Shown: piece by piece, positions 37,406-45,477 of the stretch | Layout: each line of letters begins with the position of its first letter | Position numbering within the stretch: the first letter of the stretch is position 1 | Source of the DNA: Acinetobacter pittii | GTDB taxonomy: Bacteria; Pseudomonadota; Gammaproteobacteria; Pseudomonadales; Moraxellaceae | Assembly (NCBI RefSeq): GCF_034067285.1 | Contig: NZ_CP139286.1 | Coordinates: forward strand, 1,550,001-1,614,000 | DNA: 64,000 nt | Reading direction: 5' to 3' | Program-made: the position numbers and the translations under genes | Notes under the pieces: generated by a model | What the model saw: the letters and a program-made list of their open reading frames with translations, nothing else | What the model was told of the DNA's origin: nothing | The model's database searches: none

Positions 37406-38320
37406 ATGAACCAATATGTAAGTGATGCATTACTCACATGGACGCACCACATTAAAAATGTGTGCGGTAATTTTGAAACCGATTTTGATGGAACCCGTAA
37501 TTTATTCATTGGTGAGGTTCAATGCTTTTTATTGGGTGATACCGAAATTGCTTTTATCAAAAACAATGCCAATAAAATTGTCCGAAAAGCCGATGAAATC
37601 GACCGCGTTAATAATCGTTTTTGCTTTTTGATTTTGCAGTATTCGGGAAAAATGCTGCTCGAATATAAAAATGAAACTTTAACTCTGAATGAAGGCGATA
37701 TTGTGTTGGTCGACCCAGTCGAAACCATTTCGATGTATCCACAAGGCTTGGTAAGCCAGATTTCCGTCCATCTCTCACGTGAAAAATTACTTAAAGAAAA
37801 TATTAGTACCGAATATTTTGGAAAACTGATTACGCAAAATATGAGTGGTTTTTTACTAAAAAATATTTTGAAAAATATGTCCCCCGAAAATATCAAACTT
37901 TGGTACGCAACCGAAGATGGTAATGCTTTTGAAGATGCCCTAATTGCCTTAATCAAACCCACAATTAATTATAAAAATATTAATAGCTCCAATAACCTGA
38001 TGGAAAAAGCCGAGCGTTTTATTATTGAGAACTTAGCAAAACCAGATTTAACCCCTAAATTAATTGCAGAGCATATTGGAGTATCACTACGACATCTCTA
38101 CCGTTTATTTCTTCAAGAAAATTTATCTATTAACAAATATATACAGCTCAAACGCCTAGAAAAAGTCAAAGCAGATTTACTCGATAAAAGAAATAAACAA
38201 AGCTCAATTACCCAGATTGCCTTGAAATGGGGTTTTTGGGATGGTGCTCATTTTTCAAAAATCTTTAAGAAGACTTATGGCATTTCTCCTAAAGAATTTA
38301 GAGAGGGTATGACAGTTTAA
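37406..38320 (+). CDS. feaR: AraC family regulator, FeaR type
   Basis: The 304-residue protein has an N-terminal AraC-binding-domain-like region typical of FeaR/NahR-adjacent activators (YSGKMLLEYKNETLTLNEGDIVLVDPVETISM) and a C-terminal double helix-turn-helix (LTPKLIAEHIGVSLRHLYRLFLQENLSINKYIQ and ITQIALKWGFWDGAHFSKIFKKTYGISPKEFR). In E. coli FeaR activates the amine oxidase tynA and aldehyde dehydrogenase feaB; here the same two types of gene follow, so it very likely activates them. Confidence 0.82.
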   Translation: MNQYVSDALLTWTHHIKNVCGNFETDFDGTRNLFIGEVQCFLLGDTEIAFIKNNANKIVRKADEIDRVNNRFCFLILQYSGKMLLEYKNETLTLNEGDIVLVDPVETISMYPQGLVSQISVHLSREKLLKENISTEYFGKLITQNMSGFLLKNILKNMSPENIKLWYATEDGNAFEDALIALIKPTINYKNINSSNNLMEKAERFIIENLAKPDLTPKLIAEHIGVSLRHLYRLFLQENLSINKYIQLKRLEKVKADLLDKRNKQSSITQIALKWGFWDGAHFSKIFKKTYGISPKEFREGMTV

Positions 38321-38536
38321 ATTTTCATCTCTGAATGTCATTTTTAGACAAGTTCTAGGTCATTCTTGAACAAGCTAGCCCCATGCAAGTGTGTTGAAAT
38401 TAAATTAATTAGAACAGGTTAGATGAGCTTAATAAGCATAGAACTATTAAGTTTATTTAATAAATTTCACACATAGGAAAGTGCATTTTAACTGTCTGAC
38501 TCAGATGGTTCAGGGATAGAGAAAAGGATGAAACCA

Positions 38537-40843
38537 ATGCGTAAACAACGATTATTGAATGACATACAAAAGATATTAGCGCTTAACTTATCAATAGCTG
38601 CAAGCTTTTGGGGATTAAATACTCAAGCTTTTGCTCATGGTGGAAAAGCTGAAATGGTATCTCTTTACCAAAACATGAGTGAGCAAGGCGCTAAAGTTGT
38701 CAAAGACGATTTTACTAATACTTATATGATTACCAAAGGCTCTATCGTGGTAAGAGCCAAGCCAAATTCAGATCAGGTTTTAGTGAATGGAAAACCTCTA
38801 AAATTAAGCGTCCCACTATTAATTAAAGATAATAAACCTGTTATTGGAAAAGACTTCTTTAATGAAGTATTTCAGTCTGGTTTAGATCAAACTTTTAAAG
38901 TTGAAAATACGTTTCATCCACTCAATAGTTTAAATTCTGACGAAATTAAAAAGACATTTGATGTCATTAATCGCTCAAAATATGCCTATAAAAATATGCG
39001 TTTTGCCGAATTAAAACTAAAAGAACCAGAAAAAGCCAAAGTTTGGGATTATTTTATTAATCACAAAGAATATAAAGACGCTCGAATTGCATCTTTCATT
39101 TTGTTAAAAGGCAATCAAGCGATTGAAGGTGAAGTTAACCTTAACACTCAGCAAGTCACAAAATGGAATGTACTTAAAGATACTCATGGAATGGTCTTGC
39201 TCGATAACTTTGAAACTGTACAGCGCGTGATTGAAGCGAGTAAAGAATATCAGGATGCTTTACGCAAACGTGGTGTAACAGATGTTAAGAAAGTCATTAC
39301 CAATCCATTAACCGTTGGATATTTTGGTGGTAAAGATGGTTTGGATAAACAACTTAATGTTTTAAAAGTTGTGTCGTATCTAGATACTGGCGATGGTAAC
39401 TATTGGGCGCATCCAATTGAAAATTTGGTGGCTGTGGTTGATTTAGATAAAGAAAAAATTATTAAAATCGAAGAAGGGGCCATGATTCCTGTTCCGATGA
39501 CGGATCGACCTTATGCCACTAAAAATACCAAACCACCGAAAATCAAACCGATGAACATTAGTGAACCCGAAGGCAAGAACTTTTCTATTACAGGACAAAC
39601 GGTACATTGGGGTAATTGGTGTTTCCATGTTGCATTAGATTCACGTGTGGGCTTACAGCTTTCAACCGTGACATATAAAGATAAAGGCGTAAAACGTAAA
39701 GTCATGTATGAAGGTAACCTTGGTGGAATGGTGGTTCCATATGGTGACCCTGACATGGGATGGTACTTTAAGTCTTATCTGGACTCTGGTGAGTACGGAA
39801 TGGGAACACTCACATCAGCCATTCAGCTTGGGACCGATGCACCAGAAAATGCGGTTTTACTTGATGCTGTCATTGCAGACTATAAAGGCCAGCCACAAGT
39901 GATTCCAAATGCGATTGCAATTTTTGAGCGCTATGCTGGCCCTGAATATAAACACCAAGAAATTTTTGGTGATCAAGATGCCAGTGAAGCTCGCCGTGAA
40001 CTTGTCGTGCGCTGGATTAGTACAGTGGGTAATTACGATTACATGTTTGACTGGGTATTTGCTCAAAATGGCGTAATTGGCATTAATGCAGGTGCTACAG
40101 GTATTGAAGCGGTTAAAGGCGTTAAAGCAAGAACCATGCATGACAGTACCGCAAAAGAAGACACCAAATATGGCACTTTAATTGACCATAATATTGTGGG
40201 TACAACCCATCAACATATCTATAACTTCCGCTTAGATATGGATGTAGATGGCGAAAATAATAGTTTCATGCATATGGACCCTGTGGTGAAGACCAATGAT
40301 CGAGGCGGCGTGCGTACAAGTACAATGCAAATTGACAGTAAAGTCATTACCAATGAGCAGAATGCGGCTGAAAAATTTGATCCATCTACCATTCGTTTAC
40401 TGACTAATTTCAACAAGGAAAATAAATTAGGTAATCCTGTTTCTTACCAGCTCATTCCTTTTGCAGGTGGAACACATCCTGTGGCGAAGGGTGCTAATTT
40501 TTCTAAAGATGAATGGTTATTTAAACGTTTAAACTTTATGGATAAGCAAATTTGGGTGACGCAATATAATCAGGATGAACGTTATCCTGAAGGTAAATAT
40601 TCAAACCGTTCGACTCATGACACAGGTTTAGGCCAGTTTATTAGCAACAATGAAAATATTGAAAATAAAGATCTTGTGGTGTGGATGACAACAGGCACAA
40701 CCCATGTGGCACGTGCAGAAGAATGGCCAATCATGCCGACAGAATGGGTGAATACACTTATCAAACCGTGGAACTTTTTTGATAATACGCCGACTTTAAA
40801 CTTGGGCGAAGAAGAGCAAAACACGCAGCACGACCATCACTAA
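38537..40843 (+). CDS. tynA: Periplasmic copper amine oxidase (primary-amine oxidase)
   Basis: The enzyme oxidises primary amines such as phenylethylamine, tyramine and tryptamine to aldehydes, ammonia and H2O2. Tyr500 in TVGNYDY is the precursor of the topaquinone cofactor, Asp416 in YLDSGEYG the catalytic base, and His558, His560 (THQHIYNF) and His723 (GTTHVARAEEW) the copper ligands. A signal peptide precedes the small N-terminal domains. I chose the ATG at 38537, eight bases after AAGGA (768 residues); the ATG at 38528 is also possible. The 207-base gap before it shows no clear promoter. Confidence 0.93.
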   Translation: MRKQRLLNDIQKILALNLSIAASFWGLNTQAFAHGGKAEMVSLYQNMSEQGAKVVKDDFTNTYMITKGSIVVRAKPNSDQVLVNGKPLKLSVPLLIKDNKPVIGKDFFNEVFQSGLDQTFKVENTFHPLNSLNSDEIKKTFDVINRSKYAYKNMRFAELKLKEPEKAKVWDYFINHKEYKDARIASFILLKGNQAIEGEVNLNTQQVTKWNVLKDTHGMVLLDNFETVQRVIEASKEYQDALRKRGVTDVKKVITNPLTVGYFGGKDGLDKQLNVLKVVSYLDTGDGNYWAHPIENLVAVVDLDKEKIIKIEEGAMIPVPMTDRPYATKNTKPPKIKPMNISEPEGKNFSITGQTVHWGNWCFHVALDSRVGLQLSTVTYKDKGVKRKVMYEGNLGGMVVPYGDPDMGWYFKSYLDSGEYGMGTLTSAIQLGTDAPENAVLLDAVIADYKGQPQVIPNAIAIFERYAGPEYKHQEIFGDQDASEARRELVVRWISTVGNYDYMFDWVFAQNGVIGINAGATGIEAVKGVKARTMHDSTAKEDTKYGTLIDHNIVGTTHQHIYNFRLDMDVDGENNSFMHMDPVVKTNDRGGVRTSTMQIDSKVITNEQNAAEKFDPSTIRLLTNFNKENKLGNPVSYQLIPFAGGTHPVAKGANFSKDEWLFKRLNFMDKQIWVTQYNQDERYPEGKYSNRSTHDTGLGQFISNNENIENKDLVVWMTTGTTHVARAEEWPIMPTEWVNTLIKPWNFFDNTPTLNLGEEEQNTQHDHH

Positions 40844-40896
40844 AGACGTGTATCACGCGAGATGGGTAACGAATTGGTTACCCACTCTTAGCGTCT
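40844..40896 (+). other. Intercistronic stem-loop after the amine oxidase gene
   Basis: TGGGTAAC (40863-40870) pairs perfectly with GTTACCCA (40877-40884). Outer arms GAG/CTC and AGACG/CGTCT extend the structure from 40844 to 40896. No U-run follows. Confidence 0.55.
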
Positions 40897-40926
40897 GGTA
40901 GACCATTCACAAAAAAGGAATTTTGT

Positions 40927-42204
40927 ATGAAAACTCTACTTTCTCAAGTTATGAGAGGGACTCTCTTTGTCTCATTTTTTTCAACAGTGCATGCTGGCGA
41001 GCTTGAAATTAAACCGACTTTTGAGGCAACTTTCGGGGCTTTTAGTAGCGGTAAAAGTTATAACGGCGAAAACCTAGATGATGAAAGAATCAACTGGCAA
41101 GAAGGCCATCTTAAATATGGTGCTAAAGGACAATACACCTTTAAAAACAATCAACTCTATGCGAGCTTGAGTGGTATTAGCTCGGCCACATTTGGCGATG
41201 GCGATGCAGGCCAAAATAGTAATGGTAAAGAACGCAAAACAGATGTGAATGAATGGATCTTGGGTTTTAAAGATGGCACCAATAAAGATGAGTTAACGAC
41301 CTATGATTTAAGTATTGGTCGACAAAATATCATGATTGGTGACGGGTTTTTCATTGCAGGTGATGCGTTAAACCTCGGGAAAGCACCTGCGGATGGCGCA
41401 CTTGATCGGGGCGGAGCATATTATCTGGCAGCCCGTCGAAGTTTTGATTTTACAAGTTTGCTTCAATACAAACCGCAAGAGAATACCACGCTAAAACTGG
41501 CTTATTTAAAATCGGACAATAAAGCACAATTTTCACCTGAACTCTTTGTAACCGATCTGATGTATCAACTTAAAGATAAAGGTGTTGGATTTACTTACTT
41601 AAATGTATTAGACCTTGAAGATACTGAGCAAGTTTCAGGGCGCGAAGATCTTAAAAATTATGCTTTACGTTTGAATTATCAACCTTTGCCAGAACTACAA
41701 GTTAAGACTGAGTTTGTTGTGCAAGATAGAAAAGATAGTCAAGAAAATGCAGGCTACTTGGCGCTGAACTATAACTTTTTATCTTCAAAATATACGCCCT
41801 CATTAGGCTACCGTTTTAGTCATTTTTCCGACCAATACGACCCGATGTTTTATGGAAATACAGTCGGGTTCGGCACGTGGTTTCAAGGTGAAGTTGCAGG
41901 AAATTATGCTGGCCCATTTAACAAAAATGCAGACATTCACCAAGTTTCTTACAGTATGAATCTAAAAGAAAACTTTATGTTAGGTGCTTTGGCCTATAAG
42001 TTCAAAACAGTTAATGAATCTTTAACTAATGTAGATGGACATGAACTGGATGTATTTTCGGTTTGGTCGGTTAATAAAAAATTCAACGTTATACCTTTAG
42101 TGGGACTCTATAAACCGAAACACGATATCCATAGTGGGGGTACTCAAAACTATGATGACAAAACTAATGTGTATGCACAGTTAATTCTGCAATACATCTA
42201 TTAA
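40927..42204 (+). CDS. Outer-membrane beta-barrel protein of the amine locus
   Basis: The 425-residue protein has a signal peptide (cleavage near TVHAGELE) followed by alternating strand patterns (LKYGAKGQYTFKNNQLYASLSGIS, YDLSIGRQNIMIGDGFFIAGD, AYYLAARRSF) and ends with LILQYIY. The general look is that of alginate-export/AlgE-like or other 16-18-strand barrels, but I cannot assign a family with confidence. Its place between the amine oxidase and two oxidoreductases suggests uptake or export of an aromatic amine, alcohol or acid. Confidence 0.75.
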   Translation: MKTLLSQVMRGTLFVSFFSTVHAGELEIKPTFEATFGAFSSGKSYNGENLDDERINWQEGHLKYGAKGQYTFKNNQLYASLSGISSATFGDGDAGQNSNGKERKTDVNEWILGFKDGTNKDELTTYDLSIGRQNIMIGDGFFIAGDALNLGKAPADGALDRGGAYYLAARRSFDFTSLLQYKPQENTTLKLAYLKSDNKAQFSPELFVTDLMYQLKDKGVGFTYLNVLDLEDTEQVSGREDLKNYALRLNYQPLPELQVKTEFVVQDRKDSQENAGYLALNYNFLSSKYTPSLGYRFSHFSDQYDPMFYGNTVGFGTWFQGEVAGNYAGPFNKNADIHQVSYSMNLKENFMLGALAYKFKTVNESLTNVDGHELDVFSVWSVNKKFNVIPLVGLYKPKHDIHSGGTQNYDDKTNVYAQLILQYIY

Positions 42205-42268
42205 ATCAGAGCAAAGGAGACCGTGTTTATTGACGGTGCATTCATAAAAATAACTTAGGTGAAATCAG

Positions 42269-43876
42269 ATGAATAAACAATATGACTATATCGTGATTGG
42301 TGCGGGCTCGGCAGGCTGTGTGGTTGCAGCACGGCTGTTACAGGCCAAAGCAGGGCGCGTTCTTGTTTTAGAGGCAGGAAGCCGAGATAGCAGTATGTTT
42401 CATACCATACCTGCCACAGTGGTTAAAGTATTCCAGCAAAAATCATGGCAATACATGACTGTCCCTCAGAAATATTGTAATCATCGTGAAATGATCCTTG
42501 CACAAGGAAAAGCGTTGGGAGGCGGAAGCTCGGTCAACGGAATGATCTATTGCCGAGGCCAACGTCAGGATTATGATTTATGGGCCACGGAATGGGGATG
42601 CAATCAGTGGTCTTATCAACATGTACTGCCTTTTTTTAAAAAAGCAGAAAAAAATGAAAGTCTTGCTAATGAATATCACGGACAAGATGGCATTTTACCT
42701 GTCAGTGAAAACCGCTATCGCCATCCTTTGACGCTTGCTTGTATTAAAGCAGGTCAACAAATGGGCATGAATTACGTCAATGATATTAATGGTTGGGATC
42801 AGGCAGGTGTAGGGTTTTATCAAACCACCACTCAAAATGGCTCACGGGCGAGTACCTCAAAAACCTATTTAAAGTCAGTCGAAAACCACCCAGATCTCAC
42901 GGTGATTACTGATGCCTTGGTCCATAAAATTGAAACTCAAGGTGATCAAGTTACTGGGGTGACTTATAGCGTTGGAGGAAAATCACCGATTACTGTACAA
43001 GCTCAAAAAGAAGTCATTCTAAGTGCTGGTGCAATTGGTAGTCCTAAAGTTTTATTACTTTCGGGAATTGGTCCAAAACAGCATTTAGATGAGATCGGCA
43101 TTGAATGTATTCGTGATCTACCCGTAGGTGAAAATTTTCACGACCATTTGCATATGTCGGTTAATGCAACGGTAACAACCAATAATAGTCTGCTCGGTGA
43201 AGACCAAGGTTTAACCGCCGTACGGCACTTTTTACAGTGGTGTTTTACACGTTCAGGATTGTTAACCACCAATATTCTAGAAGGTGGTGGTTTTATTGAC
43301 ACCAACAACAACGGTCGACCTGATGTCCAATTTCATTTTTTACCTGTGCTGGATAATTTCGATAATACCCCTGGTGAAAAATCAGTGGCTCAAGCACATG
43401 GCCTTACCATTAAAGTCGGACATGTACAGCCAAAAGCACGTGGGATTTTACGTTTAAGTAGTAAAGATCCTAAAGATTTACCTGTCATTGATCCTAATTA
43501 TTTAGGTCATCAAGAAGATATTGACGCAAATATCCGTGCGGTACAGGCCGGACTTCGCCTATTACAACAACCAGCATTGAAAGCAATTGTCAAAGAAGTG
43601 ATTGAGCCTGCAAATATCAATCCTGATGATATTGAAGCGATTGATAAATGGATGCGCCAGAATATTAAAACGGTCTATCACCCCGCAGGTAGCTGCAAAA
43701 TGGGCAATACTCCGCAAGATTCGGTCACAGATCAGACCCTAAAAGTCCATGGTTTTAAAAATTTACGTGTGGTGGATTGTTCTATTTGCCCACAAGTTCC
43801 AAGCGGTAATACCAACGCAATTGCCATCATGATTGGAGAACGTGGTGCAGACTTTATTTTGAATCAGGTCGCGTAG
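42269..43876 (+). CDS. GMC family FAD-dependent alcohol dehydrogenase
   Basis: The 535-residue protein has the GMC fold: VIGAGSAGCVVAARL (residues 9-23) binds ADP of FAD, LGGGSSVNGMIYCRG is the GMC signature, and VYHPAGSCKMG with His471 plus SGNTNAIAIM with Asn516 form the catalytic pair. There is no signal peptide. Relatives include choline dehydrogenase and AlkJ. Followed by an aldehyde dehydrogenase, it would allow aromatic alcohols, for example 2-phenylethanol or tryptophol, to enter the same route as the amines; that substrate is inference. Confidence 0.87.
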   Translation: MNKQYDYIVIGAGSAGCVVAARLLQAKAGRVLVLEAGSRDSSMFHTIPATVVKVFQQKSWQYMTVPQKYCNHREMILAQGKALGGGSSVNGMIYCRGQRQDYDLWATEWGCNQWSYQHVLPFFKKAEKNESLANEYHGQDGILPVSENRYRHPLTLACIKAGQQMGMNYVNDINGWDQAGVGFYQTTTQNGSRASTSKTYLKSVENHPDLTVITDALVHKIETQGDQVTGVTYSVGGKSPITVQAQKEVILSAGAIGSPKVLLLSGIGPKQHLDEIGIECIRDLPVGENFHDHLHMSVNATVTTNNSLLGEDQGLTAVRHFLQWCFTRSGLLTTNILEGGGFIDTNNNGRPDVQFHFLPVLDNFDNTPGEKSVAQAHGLTIKVGHVQPKARGILRLSSKDPKDLPVIDPNYLGHQEDIDANIRAVQAGLRLLQQPALKAIVKEVIEPANINPDDIEAIDKWMRQNIKTVYHPAGSCKMGNTPQDSVTDQTLKVHGFKNLRVVDCSICPQVPSGNTNAIAIMIGERGADFILNQVA

Positions 43877-43919
43877 TTGATGTCATATCAATATTTAGAA
43901 ACGAAAAGAGGAAAAGAAA

Positions 43920-45407
43920 ATGAGTGAAGTTCAGATTTTAGAAAGCGTACAGCAATTTATGGCGCGACAACATGGACATTTTATTAATGGAAAATTGGTT
44001 GCTGCCGAGCTTTTAGATAAAGTGGATATTGTAAATCCATCCACTGAACAAGTTGTTGCTCAAATTAGTGTTGGTAGTCAACAAGACGTCGAAAATGCGG
44101 TGAAAAGTGCTGAACATACTTTTCAAAACGCTTGGGCTGAAACGACACCGTATGAGCGTGGCGTTAAACTGAACAAGCTAGCAGACTTAATCGAGCAATA
44201 TGGTGAAGAGCTTGCACAGCTCGAGACGTTGTCTACCGGAAAACTTATCAATATTTCCCGTCATCTTGAAGTTGCACAATCTGTTATTTTCTTAAGATAT
44301 TTTGCTGGTTGGGCAACTAAAATTAATGGTCAAACCATGCAACCTTCTATTCCTTCTATGCAAGGTGAGAAATATACGGCCTTTACTTTAAGACAACCAA
44401 TTGGCGTGGTTGCAGGGATTGTGCCTTGGAATTTTTCACTGATGATTGGTGTTTGGAAAATTGGTTCAGCTTTAACAACTGGCTGCACCATTGTGCTTAA
44501 ACCGAGTGAGTTTGCCAGCTTATCTTTATTACGTTTAGCTGAACTTGCTATAGAGGCAGGTATTCCAGCGGGTGTGATTAATGTAGTAACAGGTAAGGGG
44601 GAGACGGGACAATATTTAATTGAGTCACCGCTCGTTAAGAAAGTCTCATTTACAGGTTCAGTGCCGACAGGCATTGCGATTGGTAAACTTGCGATGAGCA
44701 GCGATTTAACCCGTGTAAGTCTGGAGTTAGGCGGTAAAAATGCGATAGCTGTTTTGGCTGATGCAAATGTCGATGAGATTTTACCGACTTTGTTGCAAGC
44801 AACTTTTGTACATCAAGGACAGGTTTGTGCATCCCCAGAACGGTTTTTTGTACACCGTACAAAATACGATGAACTTGTCGAGAAACTCTCTAAAGCACTC
44901 TCTGGTTTCAAAATTGGATCGGCCATGGATGAGGGAAGTATGTTTGGTCCACTTTCTAACCAGCCACATTTTCATAAAGTAAAACATTATTTAGATATGG
45001 CAAAAGCCAACAACCAGATTATTGCTGGAGGTGAGGCTTTAGATCAGACTGGTTATTTTGTACAGCCGACTTTAATTTCCTTTAAAAATACGGATGATCC
45101 TTTATTTTCAGAAGAAACCTTTGGCCCAGTGGTCGGGGTAATGCCATTCGAAACTGACGAAGAACTTATTCAGTTGATGAACCAGTCTCGCTTTGGTTTA
45201 ACCGCAAGCATCTGGACAAATGATTTATCTAAAGCTTTACGTTTAATTCCTAAGATTGAAGCAGGTACTCTATGGGTCAATATGCATACGTTCTTAGACC
45301 CATCAGTTCCATTTGGTGGGGTGAAAGCTTCAGGAATTGGCAGAGAGTTTTCTGATGCATTTATTGAAGATTACACCGAATTAAAATCGGTGATGATTCG
45401 GTATTAA
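43920..45407 (+). CDS. Aldehyde dehydrogenase, probably for arylacetaldehydes
   Basis: This 495-residue NAD(P)-dependent enzyme has the usual motifs: VPWNFSLMIGVWKIGSAL, FTGSVPTG, the general base Glu269 in LELGGKN and nucleophile Cys303 in GQVCASPERF. It resembles FeaB/phenylacetaldehyde and betaine aldehyde dehydrogenases. It would oxidise the aldehydes made by the amine oxidase or the GMC enzyme to acids such as phenylacetate or indole-3-acetate. A GAGGAAAAGAAA stretch precedes the start. No clear stem-loop terminator follows. Confidence 0.9.
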   Translation: MSEVQILESVQQFMARQHGHFINGKLVAAELLDKVDIVNPSTEQVVAQISVGSQQDVENAVKSAEHTFQNAWAETTPYERGVKLNKLADLIEQYGEELAQLETLSTGKLINISRHLEVAQSVIFLRYFAGWATKINGQTMQPSIPSMQGEKYTAFTLRQPIGVVAGIVPWNFSLMIGVWKIGSALTTGCTIVLKPSEFASLSLLRLAELAIEAGIPAGVINVVTGKGETGQYLIESPLVKKVSFTGSVPTGIAIGKLAMSSDLTRVSLELGGKNAIAVLADANVDEILPTLLQATFVHQGQVCASPERFFVHRTKYDELVEKLSKALSGFKIGSAMDEGSMFGPLSNQPHFHKVKHYLDMAKANNQIIAGGEALDQTGYFVQPTLISFKNTDDPLFSEETFGPVVGVMPFETDEELIQLMNQSRFGLTASIWTNDLSKALRLIPKIEAGTLWVNMHTFLDPSVPFGGVKASGIGREFSDAFIEDYTELKSVMIRY

Positions 45408-45477
45408 GCCAATAAGGAGGTTTGTCATTTCATCAATAACAAACCTCTGCTTTTAACATAAGAATTGGACTAAAAAG

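Noticed and set aside
37519..37962. A 147-codon minus-strand open frame opposite the FeaR-type gene
   Set aside because: It is a shadow of the regulator's N-terminal domain, with low-complexity Ser/Phe content.
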